From contig CP070730.1 in assembly GCA_020351305.1 (NCBI GenBank), positions 1,629,826 to 1,677,044 on the forward strand: a stretch of DNA of 47,219 nt, read 5' to 3'. Below the pieces are notes generated by a model. That model was not told the DNA's origin, ran no database searches, and saw nothing but the letters and a program-made list of their open reading frames with translations. This document shows, piece after piece, positions 16,093 through 26,800 of this stretch. Position 1 is the stretch's first letter. Each line of letters opens with the position of its first letter. The DNA comes from Candidatus Bathyarchaeota archaeon. GTDB taxonomy: Archaea > Thermoproteota > Bathyarchaeia > Bathyarchaeales > SOJC01. A program made the position numbers and the translations under genes.

Positions 16093-17667
16093 ATGCTTTA
16101 CGCTGACCTAGTTCTCATAAATGGCAACATAATTAGTATGAATCCTGAACAACCGAAAGCCCAGGCCTTGGCAATAAAACATGGTAAGTTCGTTGCAGTT
16201 GGCACTGAAAAAGAAATTCTCCCTTACATTGGTAAAAACACAGAAAAAATCGATCTTGAAGGAAAATCAGTTGTACCCGGTTTCATTGATACTCATGTAC
16301 ATGGCGCATCACTAGGCAAAGGATTATCTCAAATCAACCTACGTTATGTTAAATCGATAAAAGAAATCCAGAAGAAGGTCAAACAAAGGTCCCAGGAAAT
16401 CCCTGAAGATAATTGGATAATTGGTCGCGGATGGGATCAAGATAAACTCGCAGAAAAACGATATCCCCAATGCTCAGACCTCGATCAAGCCGTGCCTAAC
16501 CAGCCAGTTTTTTTACTACGAGTATGCGGACATCTTGGTATAATAAATTCCAAAGCGATGAAACTTGTTGGACTTACAAAGGAAACAAAGCCCCCAAAAG
16601 GTGGAGTAATAGACAAAAATCCCAAAACCCACGAGCCAAATGGCATCCTGAGAGAACACGCTCTCAAGCTCGTTTACAAACACTTGCCGAAAACTGGCAT
16701 GGAAACTCTTAAACAATATTGCTTATTGGCTTGTCAGGTGATGGCTAAAAACGGTATAACCACCGCTCATTGGATAACTAATTCTGTAAACGAGATTCAA
16801 GCACTTCAAGAATTGAAGAAAAGTGACTTACTTCCATTACGCATCTATTTGCTCATTTCCGTTGAAAGCCTTGACAGGTTCATCGAGACCGGTTTGTCAA
16901 CTGGATTTGGTGATGATAAAATCAAGATTGGCAGCGTTAAAATATTAACAGATGGTTCTCTTGGGGGAAGGACAGCAGCATTAGATAAGCCCTATAATGA
17001 TGCGCCTGAAACCAAAGGAATTCTACTTCATTCGCAAAGACAACTTGAACGATATATGACAAGGGCGCATGAAGCAGGCTTTCAGTTAGCTATCCATACT
17101 ATTGGTGACAAAACGGTGAGAACAGTGTTGAGAATATTGAATAAGGTGCTCCAAAAGATACCAAGAATAAACCATCGACATCGGTTAGAGCATGTTTCTG
17201 TTCTGAATCCCAAACTTATGAAAAAAATTAAGGAAATCGGTGCAATAGCGTCTGTGCAACCTCACTTCGTGATTTCTGATTTCTGGATTGAAAAGCGTTT
17301 AGGCAAAACCAGAGCCAGATGGACTTATGCATTCAAAAGTATCTTAAATCAAGGCATTATGACAATGGGTGGCTCTGACGCCCCTGTAGAACCTGTCAGT
17401 CCAATATTAGGCATCTACGCAGCTGTTGCAAGAAAAACAATTCCTCAAGAACGCTTAACCTTGGATGAAGCGTTGCGGCTTTATACTGTAAATGCAGCTT
17501 ATGGCTCCTTCGAAGAAGACGTTAAGGGCTCGATACAGCCAGACAAATTTGCTGATTTGGTGGTGCTTTCCCAAGATCCTTACAAGACTACATATGAGCA
17601 AGTTAAGAACTTGAAAGTTGAGATGACAATTGTCGGCGGGAAAATCGTTTACACCAGGGAACAATAA
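16093..17667 (+). CDS. amidohydrolase (YtcJ-like, amidohydrolase-3 type)
   Basis: A 524-residue metal-dependent hydrolase with a TIM barrel; substrates of this subfamily are mostly unknown (amides, N-acyl compounds). Visible are the N-terminal beta-sandwich (NGNIISMNPEQPKAQALAIKHGKFVAVG), the metal ligands HVH in GFIDTHVHGASLG, SVKILTDGSLGGRTAAL, histidines in FQLAIHTIGD and HRHRLEHVSV and the catalytic aspartate in MGGSDAPVEPVSP. The C-terminus returns to the sandwich (GSIQPDKFADLVVLSQDP). No signal peptide is visible, so it is cytosolic. Confidence 0.88.
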   Translation: MLYADLVLINGNIISMNPEQPKAQALAIKHGKFVAVGTEKEILPYIGKNTEKIDLEGKSVVPGFIDTHVHGASLGKGLSQINLRYVKSIKEIQKKVKQRSQEIPEDNWIIGRGWDQDKLAEKRYPQCSDLDQAVPNQPVFLLRVCGHLGIINSKAMKLVGLTKETKPPKGGVIDKNPKTHEPNGILREHALKLVYKHLPKTGMETLKQYCLLACQVMAKNGITTAHWITNSVNEIQALQELKKSDLLPLRIYLLISVESLDRFIETGLSTGFGDDKIKIGSVKILTDGSLGGRTAALDKPYNDAPETKGILLHSQRQLERYMTRAHEAGFQLAIHTIGDKTVRTVLRILNKVLQKIPRINHRHRLEHVSVLNPKLMKKIKEIGAIASVQPHFVISDFWIEKRLGKTRARWTYAFKSILNQGIMTMGGSDAPVEPVSPILGIYAAVARKTIPQERLTLDEALRLYTVNAAYGSFEEDVKGSIQPDKFADLVVLSQDPYKTTYEQVKNLKVEMTIVGGKIVYTREQ

Positions 17668-17723
17668 TCTAATAACTACATGTTTATTTTGAGCGAAAGA
17701 ATGGATAGAAAGATGAGATCTTC

Positions 17724-19316
17724 ATGAATAAAGAGGCTTGCCGTGAAATCATCGAATCACTGATGCAGATTCCCGAGCCCAGAAGGGAAGACGTGAACAT
17801 TATAAAGATAAAAATTGCAGGCAAGCAAGGACTAGCTTGTGTTCTATCAAATTCAGATTTAATTCAACACCTGAAACCTACTGAAAGACGAAAACTTCTA
17901 CCTTTATTGAGAAGAAAGATTACACGCACAATTTCTGGCGTAACAATAGTCGCAGCTATGACAAAACCGTGGCCCTGCCCCAACGATGCACCATGCGCCT
18001 ACTGCCCCGGAGGGCCTTCACAAGGAGTCCCTCAAAGCTATACAGGCCATGAACCCGCAGCCATGAGGGGAATACAAAACCAATACGACCCGCAAAAGCA
18101 GGTAAAAAGCCGCATAACGCAACTTGAAGCAATTGGTCACGAGATTGATAAAGTGGAGCTAATAATCATGGGCGGCACCTTCCCCAGCATGCCCACAGAA
18201 TATCAGGAAATGTTTGTGAAAGGGTGCTTAGATGCATTGATTGGAGTTGACACGAATAGCTTAGAGGAAGCAAAGAAGCTTGCAGAGACCAGCCGGATTC
18301 GTAATGTTGGCATCACAGTCGAAACTCGACCAGATTGGTCAAGGACAAAGCATATAGACCATATGCTTTCCATGGGTGTGACCCGGGTAGAAATTGGGGT
18401 GCAGAACATCTATGATGACATCTACGATCATGTTAACCGAGGTCATACAGTTCAAGATGTGATAGAAGCAACACAAATGCTGAAGGACTCAGGATTGAAG
18501 GTTCTATACCACCTCATGCCTGGTTTACCAGGATCGAATCCTGAAAAAGACCTAGAAGGGTTCAGAAGGATTTTCACCGATTCGAATTTCAAGCCAGACA
18601 TGATAAAAATCTATCCATGTCTTGTCCTGAAAGGCACAAAGGCTTATGACTGGTGGAAGGATGGCGATTTTATTCCCTACTCCGTAGAGAATGCAGTCCA
18701 GCTAATAGCAGAAATTAAGAAGATAGTTCCACCCTGGGTTCGAATCATGCGGATCCAACGAGACATACCAGCTCGTCTGGTGCAAGCAGGGGTCAAAAAA
18801 AGCAACCTCAGACAGCTTGTTCTGCAAAGGCTAAAACAAGAGGACCTGAGATGCTGTTGCATAAGATGTCGTGAAGTTGGCCACCGATTGCTGAGAGATA
18901 AAGCAAAGATCACCTCAGAAAATGTCCAAATCCTTTCAATAAAGGAGAAGGCATCAGAAGGAGTGGACATATTCATCACCGCAGAAGATCCTGCCAATGA
19001 TGTTCTTGTAGCATATTTGCGGCTGCGCATACCCTCCGAAAATGCCCACAGACCTGAAATCTCCACGGAATCGTCTTCAATCGTACGTGAACTTCGTGTA
19101 TGTGGCTCCCTTGTCCCAGTTGGAAAGCACATAACTAAAGCGTGGCAGCATAAAGGATACGGCGAGATCCTTCTTTCTGAAGCTGAACGAATATCAGAGG
19201 ACGAGTATGACAGGCGAAAGGTTGCAGTTATAAGCGCTTTGGGAACAAAGGTGTACTACATGCGTCATGGTTACAGATATGATGGACCTTATATGTCTAA
19301 GACAATAGGGAAGTAG
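17724..19316 (+). CDS. elp3: Elp3-type tRNA U34 carboxymethyl transferase (radical SAM/GNAT)
   Basis: Modifies wobble uridine U34 of tRNAs (cm5U) using SAM radical chemistry and acetyl-CoA. In 530 residues it has the N-terminal tRNA-binding region, the Elp3-type cysteine motif CPNDAPCAYCPGGP near residue 90, 'TVETRPDWSRTKHID', a zinc region with CCCIRCREVG, and a C-terminal acetyltransferase domain with the acetyl-CoA loop KHITKAWQHKGYGEILLSEAE. Archaeal Elp3 acts as a single protein without the other Elongator subunits. gatD starts 4 nt after its stop, so elp3-gatD-gatE form a tRNA-focused operon. Ends with TAG. Confidence 0.95.
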   Translation: MNKEACREIIESLMQIPEPRREDVNIIKIKIAGKQGLACVLSNSDLIQHLKPTERRKLLPLLRRKITRTISGVTIVAAMTKPWPCPNDAPCAYCPGGPSQGVPQSYTGHEPAAMRGIQNQYDPQKQVKSRITQLEAIGHEIDKVELIIMGGTFPSMPTEYQEMFVKGCLDALIGVDTNSLEEAKKLAETSRIRNVGITVETRPDWSRTKHIDHMLSMGVTRVEIGVQNIYDDIYDHVNRGHTVQDVIEATQMLKDSGLKVLYHLMPGLPGSNPEKDLEGFRRIFTDSNFKPDMIKIYPCLVLKGTKAYDWWKDGDFIPYSVENAVQLIAEIKKIVPPWVRIMRIQRDIPARLVQAGVKKSNLRQLVLQRLKQEDLRCCCIRCREVGHRLLRDKAKITSENVQILSIKEKASEGVDIFITAEDPANDVLVAYLRLRIPSENAHRPEISTESSSIVRELRVCGSLVPVGKHITKAWQHKGYGEILLSEAERISEDEYDRRKVAVISALGTKVYYMRHGYRYDGPYMSKTIGK

Positions 19317-19320
19317 CAAA

Positions 19321-20640
19321 TTGACCGAGAAGTTTCCGGGTTATAAAGGTGAAGCTCTTAGAGCATTGAAAGAAGCTGGAGCGGGTATTGGAGACAAAAT
19401 TCGTGTTATGAAGGATGAGGAAATATACCAGGGAGTACTTATTCCAAGGTCAGAATTTGGCGACGATAGACACTTAGTTCTAAAGCTGAATACCGGATAC
19501 AATGTTGGAATCTTAGTGACCAAAGACACGAAGATCGAAAGAATTGGAGTAGGAGCCAAACCTGCATTTTCTACCCCTCCCTTGCCAAAACAGAAGGAAA
19601 ATCTTCCAAGAGTAGCCATTCTCAGCACTGGTGGCACAATTGCTAGCAGAGTCGACTACAGAACTGGTGGGGTGAGACCAGCACTCACAGCCAATGACCT
19701 TTATAGTGTAGTTCCAGAGCTCTCAGAAATAGCCTTTCTAGATGCTAGGATTCTCTTCAGCGTATTCAGCGAAAACATTACTGTGGAACACTGGTCAGAA
19801 GCGGCAAAAAGCATTGCAAAATTCGTCAAAAACGGTGTCGCAGGAGTTGTTGTCGCCCATGGAACAGATACTATGGGCTATACCGCTGCAGCATTGAGTT
19901 TTGCATTGCAAAACCTACCTGTCCCAGTGATCCTAGTGGGGTCTCAACGCTCAGCTGACCGGCCAAGTTCAGACGCTGCGACCAACCTAATCGGAGCTGT
20001 AAAAGCTGCAGCAAGTGCACCTTTTGCTGAAGTCGCCATTGCCATGCATGAAACAGTATCTGACGATTCAATCATTTTTCATCGAGGGGTTAAAGCGAGA
20101 AAATGTCACACAAGCCGCCGTGATGCGTTTAAGTCCATAAATGTGCCACCACTAGCCAGACTCAAAGATGGCAAAATTCGAATGCTTACAAGAGATTACC
20201 AAAAAAGGGACTCTGAAAAAGAGGTGATAGTAGAACCCAGATTCAATGAAGAAGTTACCCTCATTAAATTCCACCCTGGGATGGGACCAGTTATTGACTG
20301 GCACGTTGAGAATGGATACAAAGGCATCATTTTAGAGGGAACAGGTTTAGGGCATGTAAGTAATCGTTATTTCTCTGCTATAAGAAAAGCGATCACCAAA
20401 AAGATCATCGTCGGCATAACCTCTCAATGCATCTGGGGTCGAGTGAACATGAATGTCTACGACACCGGCAGAGACCTACTGGAAATTGGTGTCATCCCCC
20501 TAAAAGACATGCTGCCCGAAACAGCGCTGGTAAAAATGATGTGGGTCTTAGGTCAGACGAAAGATTTTACTGAAGCAAGGAAACTCCTCTCAAAGAATAT
20601 TGCCAACGAATTCTCTGAGCGAACCGTTTTTGGGGATTGA
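19321..20640 (+). CDS. gatD: glutamyl-tRNA(Gln) amidotransferase subunit D
   Basis: The asparaginase-like subunit that releases ammonia from glutamine for conversion of Glu-tRNA(Gln) to Gln-tRNA(Gln) with GatE, a system known only in Archaea. 439 residues with a TTG start (MTEKFPGYKGEALRAL). It has an N-terminal SH3-like domain, then the amidohydrolase domain with the nucleophile threonine in LSTGGTIASRVDYRTGGV, the second motif VVAHGTDTMGYTA and the lysine region KARKCHTSRRDAF. Ends 3 nt before gatE. Confidence 0.97.
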   Translation: MTEKFPGYKGEALRALKEAGAGIGDKIRVMKDEEIYQGVLIPRSEFGDDRHLVLKLNTGYNVGILVTKDTKIERIGVGAKPAFSTPPLPKQKENLPRVAILSTGGTIASRVDYRTGGVRPALTANDLYSVVPELSEIAFLDARILFSVFSENITVEHWSEAAKSIAKFVKNGVAGVVVAHGTDTMGYTAAALSFALQNLPVPVILVGSQRSADRPSSDAATNLIGAVKAAASAPFAEVAIAMHETVSDDSIIFHRGVKARKCHTSRRDAFKSINVPPLARLKDGKIRMLTRDYQKRDSEKEVIVEPRFNEEVTLIKFHPGMGPVIDWHVENGYKGIILEGTGLGHVSNRYFSAIRKAITKKIIVGITSQCIWGRVNMNVYDTGRDLLEIGVIPLKDMLPETALVKMMWVLGQTKDFTEARKLLSKNIANEFSERTVFGD

Positions 20641-20643
20641 AGG

Positions 20644-22554
20644 ATGGTTGCAGCAGATTATGAGAAACTTGGCTTGAAGGTAGGCTTAGAGGTCCATCAA
20701 CAACTGAACACAAAAACGAAACTCTTCTGCGACTGCAGGACTGAGCTATTCAAAGAAAGACCTGAAATCACTTTTCTGCGTAGGCTTCGCCCAACACAAA
20801 GTGAACTCGGGCAAATCGACCCAGTCGCACTTTTCGAGTTTCAAAAAGGTGTCAAGATTCTATATGATGGAAACAAGGAAACATCATGCTTAGTTGAGAT
20901 GGACGAAGAACCTCCTCATGACCTTAATCGAGAAGCCCTGGAAACTGCCCTTATTATTTCCCTCATGCTAGGTGCTAACCCTCTCGATGAGATCCATGTT
21001 ATGCGGAAGACCGTTATCGATGGATCTAACACTACAGGCTTTCAACGTACTTGCTGTGTGGCTTTCAATGGCGGGATTGATATCAAGGAAAAAGTTGTCC
21101 CAATTCAACACATAGGTCTCGAAGAGGATGCTGCAAGAAAAATGGGTGCTGAAGGTGATACTCTTCGATACCGCATTGATCGTCTTTGTATTCCTCTTGT
21201 GGAGGTTGCAACCTCGCCAGTTATATACACGCCAAAAGAGGCGGAAGAGGTTGCTTTGGCGATTGGTCGGATTCTTAGAGCTACGGGAAGGGTCAAAAGG
21301 GGTTTGGGAACCATACGTCAGGACTTGAACATTTCTATTACTGATGGCGCTCTTGTGGAGATTAAGGGCGTACAGGAGCTTGAGCTTGTTTCTCTCGTGG
21401 TAGAGAATGAAGTTCAGCGACAGCTAAATCTTTTGAAAATCAAGGAAGAGCTAGCAAAACGTGGCGCCAAGAAAGACGAAATTAAGGACGAGTTTGTAGA
21501 TGTCACATCTGTGTTTAGAAAGACTAAATGTAAAATCATTCATTCCGCTGTAGAAGAGGGAAAGCACGTTCTTGCAGTCAGACTGCCAAGATTTGGTGGT
21601 CTTTTGAAGAAAGAGCTTATGCCAAATGTCCGATTGGGCACAGAGATGGCTGATAGAGCAGGGCATTGGGGTCGTGTAGGAGGTATCTTTCACACAGATG
21701 AGTTGCCAGCCTATGGAATCACTGTCGAGGAGATAAAAACCTTAATGCAAACCATGAATGCGAAGCAAGATGACACTGTGGTTCTAGCTGCTGACATATT
21801 CGAGAACGTGGTTGACGCTTTGAAGGCAGTGAACGGGAGAGCGATGGAAGCCTTGAAAGGAATTCCAAACGAAACCCGCGCTGCGAAGCCAGACGGATCA
21901 ACACGTTACAGTAGACCCAGACCTGGAGCAACCCGCATGTATCCAGAGACTGATGTACCCCCCACAGAAATTCCTCGACCCTACGTCGAAAGACTAAACA
22001 AATACCTACCAGAGCTTCCTGAACAAAAGATGCAGCGTTTCATCCGAGATTACGGGCTAAACGAAAAATTATCGAAACAGGTGCTAAACTCCGAGTTCAC
22101 CCAACTTTTCGAAGAGACCATTGAAAGAAGTAATATATCCCCTACAATCGTCGCTGTAACCCTAACTGAGACGCTAAAGGCTTTGAATCGTGAAAGCGTT
22201 GAAGTTAAGAATGTTTCAGACAAGCAATTTCTGGAGCTATTTCATCTGGTCGGTTTGGGACATGTAGTAAAAGAAGCTATTCCAGACATAATTGCCTGGC
22301 TTTCAAGACACAAGAACGTAAAAACGATTGAAGCAATTGAAGCGCTTAGCTTAAGTATGCTCTCCCAAAAGGAGCTTGAGAATATTGTTGACAGCTTAAT
22401 TGAGGAAAATCGGAAACTTTTACTTGAAAATGAAAAGAGAGCCTTCGGAGTTATCATGGGTTTGACTATGAAAAAAGTCCGAGGAAAAGCTGAGGCTGGC
22501 GTCGTAAGCGAGATTGTGAATAGAAGGCTTACGCTTTTCAAGAAAAAATCCTGA
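20644..22554 (+). CDS. gatE: glutamyl-tRNA(Gln) amidotransferase subunit E
   Basis: The kinase and transamidase subunit that phosphorylates the glutamyl moiety on tRNA(Gln) and accepts ammonia from GatD. 636 residues: the GatB/E cradle starts with LGLKVGLEVHQQLNTKTKLFCDC, followed by EMDEEPPHDLNREALE, 'VMRKTVIDGSNTTGFQRT' and GLGTIRQDLNISI. An inserted AspRS-like domain carries the HTDELPAYGITVEEI region, and a YqeY-like helical tail completes it. Length and domain order are normal for archaeal GatE. It ends the operon; tRNA-Ala follows 142 nt later. Confidence 0.97.
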   Translation: MVAADYEKLGLKVGLEVHQQLNTKTKLFCDCRTELFKERPEITFLRRLRPTQSELGQIDPVALFEFQKGVKILYDGNKETSCLVEMDEEPPHDLNREALETALIISLMLGANPLDEIHVMRKTVIDGSNTTGFQRTCCVAFNGGIDIKEKVVPIQHIGLEEDAARKMGAEGDTLRYRIDRLCIPLVEVATSPVIYTPKEAEEVALAIGRILRATGRVKRGLGTIRQDLNISITDGALVEIKGVQELELVSLVVENEVQRQLNLLKIKEELAKRGAKKDEIKDEFVDVTSVFRKTKCKIIHSAVEEGKHVLAVRLPRFGGLLKKELMPNVRLGTEMADRAGHWGRVGGIFHTDELPAYGITVEEIKTLMQTMNAKQDDTVVLAADIFENVVDALKAVNGRAMEALKGIPNETRAAKPDGSTRYSRPRPGATRMYPETDVPPTEIPRPYVERLNKYLPELPEQKMQRFIRDYGLNEKLSKQVLNSEFTQLFEETIERSNISPTIVAVTLTETLKALNRESVEVKNVSDKQFLELFHLVGLGHVVKEAIPDIIAWLSRHKNVKTIEAIEALSLSMLSQKELENIVDSLIEENRKLLLENEKRAFGVIMGLTMKKVRGKAEAGVVSEIVNRRLTLFKKKS

Positions 22555-22696
22555 CTCAAAAAAAGAAGAAAAAGCAAATGAAATATTAACGAAGCGACCT
22601 CGCCGCACACACTAAATCTTTTCAGTTGAGAAAAGGCTTAAAGGAGCTTTACCATATTCCTTGCATTGCTAGATATGTAGCTTAGAAATAGAGTGA

Positions 22697-22771
22697 GGGC
22701 GGGTAGATCAGCCTGGAATGATCGCCACGTTGGCATCGTGGAGGCCGCGGGTTCAAATCCCGTCCCGTCCA
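22697..22771 (+). tRNA. tRNA-Ala (GGC)
   Basis: The acceptor is GGGCGGG (22697-22703) with CCCGTCC (22764-22770) and A73 at 22771. The D-stem is GATC/GATC (22706-22709, 22720-22723). The anticodon stem is CCACG/CGTGG (22725-22729, 22737-22741) with loop TTGGCAT, so the anticodon is GGC (22732-22734). The T-arm is GCGGG, TTCAAAT, CCCGT. The third acceptor pair is G3-U70, the alanine identity element. No intron; CCA is not encoded (ACA follows). A TATA-like GCTTAAAGG lies at 22636-22644. The last bases plus flank (22762-22776) recur exactly at 27864-27878. Confidence 0.96.
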
Positions 22772-22883
22772 CAAAACTACGCGAGGCTCTCTGCAACTAT
22801 ATATGAGAGAGGTATGGAAACTAATTCCATAAATCTTATACATAATTTTCTATCATTAGAAATGTCCGAGGGAGGAGGATATT

Positions 22884-23495
22884 TTGAATAAGCGCAATAT
22901 GCTTCATGTTTTTCTTATTCTTGGTTTAATCTGCTTGATTCCATCTGCATTGATTACACTGCCTGGTGAGGCAGATGAATTTAATAATCTTCCACTCCTT
23001 GATGACTTGTATTTTTGGATTATTGGAGATCCTGCTTACGCTCTGCTTAAGGCCCAGTTAGGAGAGCTTGATACGATGCTCATAACTCGCGAAAGTGATG
23101 CAGCTGAGCTCCATGGTAACTATAGTTGGAACATCAGCTACAATCCAGTGCACCATATGTGTTATTTGGGGCTTAACTGTCGAGAAAACCCTCCTACGCT
23201 TGGTCCTGACGAACCATATATGCCCGGTGCCCCTTATGGTAATCGAACTCCCGCTTCTGAACTTTATCCACTTAATGTGAGCACGTTTAGGAATGTTCTG
23301 CATTTCCTTACTGGAGATTTGAAAAGGGATTGGTTGAATGACATTTATGGTCCAGGCATAAACAGGGCATTAGATTCTCTAATCCTCCCCAGTAATTTGT
23401 TCTGGTTTAATACAGACATTGACCCCGTTCCCTATAATGCAACAAAGGCCTTGGAAATTCTAACAGGAGACCTGGGATGGACAAATTCTTCTTGA
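22884..23495 (+). pseudogene. N-terminal piece of an exported solute-binding/CARDB/dockerin protein, cut by in-frame TGA
   Basis: Starts at TTG 22884 after a GGAGGAGG site. The first about 30 residues form a signal peptide (MNKRNMLHVFLILGLICLIPSALI). It continues as part of an ABC-type peptide/solute-binding protein (NRALDSLILPSNLFWF, then YNATKALEILTGDLGWTNSS, the usual end of a family-5 lobe segment). TGA at 23493-23495 stops it. The same frame stays open without another stop through 23846 and into the ORF ending at 27818, so this is one gene of about 1,645 codons broken by one stop codon. It may be a point nonsense mutation, an assembly error or readthrough. Confidence 0.8.
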
Positions 23496-23846
23496 CATTG
23501 GATCACTGACCAAGGACAGGAACTAAGACCAATCTATGTCATCACACCTCAGGAATCTGGCGTAGTAGTTGCCTTCTGTAATTTTGTAGTCGAATCTTGG
23601 AATAACTTCTTTGGTGCTGCCAGCAATGCTTCAGAGTATCATCCTGGAACAAGCAGTGAGGGACTATACTTTCACAATTATGCGATCCCTTTCCAAAATC
23701 TTCTGGAATATGTCTTTCAGAATCGTGATTTCGACATATATTTCCTTTGTTGGGGGCTAAGAAGGAATCCAGATTATCTATACGATTTTTTCCACCCGAA
23801 TTTTGACAAATATAGCTGGGAGGACGAGAGTTATAATACACCGGGA

Positions 23847-26800
23847 TTGACAACTCCAGATGGTCATCTTGAGGCTTGGCTTTACGCGTTAGGAAATTGG
23901 GAGTTCCCAGAAGGCTACTCTGATCCCACCTATGGCACACACATAGAAAATCAAAGTGAAATGAAAATGCTCTGTGATGATATTCAATGGGAACTCCATT
24001 GGCAAACACCCTATATCCCCTTGTGGTCAAGAAACCTCATCATTGGGTATGCTCCAGAATTGGAGGGTTGGACAGATACCTTTCCGCATGATATTGGCAA
24101 TCAATACTCACCTAATTTTTGGGACCTTATAAGGCTCAACTGGAGCGCCACCCAGAAGACATCAGCCAATATACATCAACCCTATGTTCCAAATAATCTC
24201 CATCCGACCCAATATGACAGTTTTTCATATTCAATCAAGGAAGTAATTTTCGATAAGGGCGTACGTGTAAATCCAACCACACAAGAAGATTCTATGTGGT
24301 TAGTGAAAAATTATGCTTTTCAACCCTTCGAAGGGATTAACCCGTTTGGTGAGTACGTAAACGGTAGCCAAATCACTTTCAATCTACACAAACCAGTTGT
24401 CTGGCATGATAGCGAAGTTGCTGACGCATACGACATAAAATTCTGTTGGGACTCCTTAGATGAACATGAGCCCTCAGAATATTCCGATCTGTGGCTGACC
24501 TATGTGAACTCGACGGTAAACTCCCCTACAAGTATAACTGTCTGGCTAAACTCGACTAACAAATGGCTTATTAACGTATACACTGATACAATGTTTCTTC
24601 TTCCTCCTCAGATATACAATGCTTTCACAGGTAACACTACGGCCTTTGAAGCCTTTAGACCATGGGAAGTTGACTATACCAATCACACGGAAAACCCAAA
24701 ACCCGCCGAATACCCCGAGTTAACCTGTTTGATAGGAGTAGGTCCTTACGTTTTTGTCGAGTGGAACACAAGCCTGATCCACCTAACTAAAAACGTGTGG
24801 TATTCGACTTCATTTGATGAATCTCCCCCCTTTATCGAAATTGTGTCTCCACAGAATCTTACCTACCAATCAAGCACTATTCCCCTCTCGTTCACGCTGA
24901 ATGAATCATGCCAGTGGATTGGCTACAGCTTGGATGACAATGAGAACGTAACAATTGGAGAAAATACCACTCTGACAGGATTGTCCAATGGGCCTCATTC
25001 AATCATCGTTTACGCCCAAGATTACTTCGGAAATGTAGGCTCCTCAGATCTAATCTTTTTCACAGTGGATGCAGTAATAGATGAGTCTCCACCTTCCATT
25101 GACGTTTTGTCGCCTGAAAACTCGACATACACAACAAGTTCTATTCCTCTCACATTCGTGTTAAACGAGTCATGTCAATGGATAGGCTACAGCATAGATG
25201 GTGGCACAAACACAACGATTAGTGGGAATACAACTCTCTCGGGATTGTCCAATGGGCCTCATACATTACTGGTTTTTGCCCAGGACCTTTCTGACAACGT
25301 TGGGTCTTCAGGATTAATTGCATTCACGACCAGTGTTGAGACTGATTTGTCACTTCAATCCCCAGACATAACCTATTCTAACGATAATCCAAATGAAGGA
25401 CAAACTGTCACCATTTCCGCAAGAATCCACAACTCCGGAGGCCAAACCTTGAGCAACATTCCAGTTAGATTCCTCGATGGAAACACAACAATCGGGGACC
25501 AATCTATCCCCATAATCTCGCATCATTCCTCAGCCACAACATCGATTAATTGGACTGCTGAGCATGAAGGATTTCACCTGATCAAAGTAATTATCGATCC
25601 AACTAACATCATTAACGAATCATCTGAGGAGAACAACATAGCCACACGTTCACTATTGGTGGGAGAATTTCCCCATTTTGGCACAATAATCTTGAATGCC
25701 ACAGCTCATCCCACCACCATTTTTGTGGGTAACCAAACCACAATTTCTGGGGTAGCCATCTACAACACAACCTATAGCACGGGAGAACCAGTGGCAGGAG
25801 CTGACGTGACAATCTCAATCCCAGGAGGATACCAATACAAAACTCATACCATTTCAAATGGAAGCTACTCTCTAACGATTAGCAGCCCTCACAATGCGGG
25901 AAATTACACAATCACTGTCACCGTCACAGACTTCACATTCTCCACCAATGCACAAGCCGCTCTAACTGTATTGCCCATAATCGGAGTAGATCTTATTCTT
26001 TCCCAAGACGATATCATTCTCGTACCTGAGGAACCAGTTGAAAACGATATCGTGAGCATTATTGCAACGATACATAATGTTGGGACAATCAATGCCACTA
26101 ACGTTCTTGTCTCCTTCTTTGACGATGACTTGTTAATTGGGAATGCAACCATTGGCTTGATTCCCGCTGAAGGTGCAGAACCCGCCTTAGTTAATTGGCT
26201 GGCAAAACCTTCGCGAGATCATGTGATTACCATTATCATTGATCCAGAAAATTCAATTAAAGAGATTAATGAAGAGAACAATGAAGCTTCAAAAGAAGTG
26301 TATGTTTACCCTGCATTACCAGACTTCACCCCAGTAAGAATCTTCTTCTCAGACAGCACACCCACCACAGACGCAGAGGTCACAATTAATGCTGACGTAA
26401 CCAACATTGGGGGCTTGGATGGCCACAATGTTTCAGTCAACTTCTATGACGATGGAAGCCCAATTGGCAGTGTAATAGAGGATGTAATCCCAGGAAAAGG
26501 TGGACTCAGAACCGTTTCTCTAAACTATACTTTTTCGTCAGCTGGCTCCCATATTATCTGTGTGTTTGTGGACGAACCAAATGACATTGCAGAGTCGGAT
26601 GAAGGGAATAACCAGTATTGTGTACTTGTTGTTCCCCATCCACCCCTACCGGATTTAACACTTCAACGGTGGGAAATCACCTTCTCAAACAGCACACCCA
26701 CAGCCGGTGATGAAATCACAATATATGCTCAGATTCGAAACATTGGAGAACAAGCAGCTGCAAACGTTTCCGTAGAATTTTTCGATGGGAGCACAAGAGT

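Noticed and set aside
23493-23495. TGA read as selenocysteine
   Set aside because: The protein is a non-redox solute-binding domain, no SECIS-like structure was recognised, and TGA ends many other genes here.
23542-24030. 162-residue minus-strand frame
   Set aside because: Antisense to the continuous frame of the interrupted solute-binding gene and without recognisable features.
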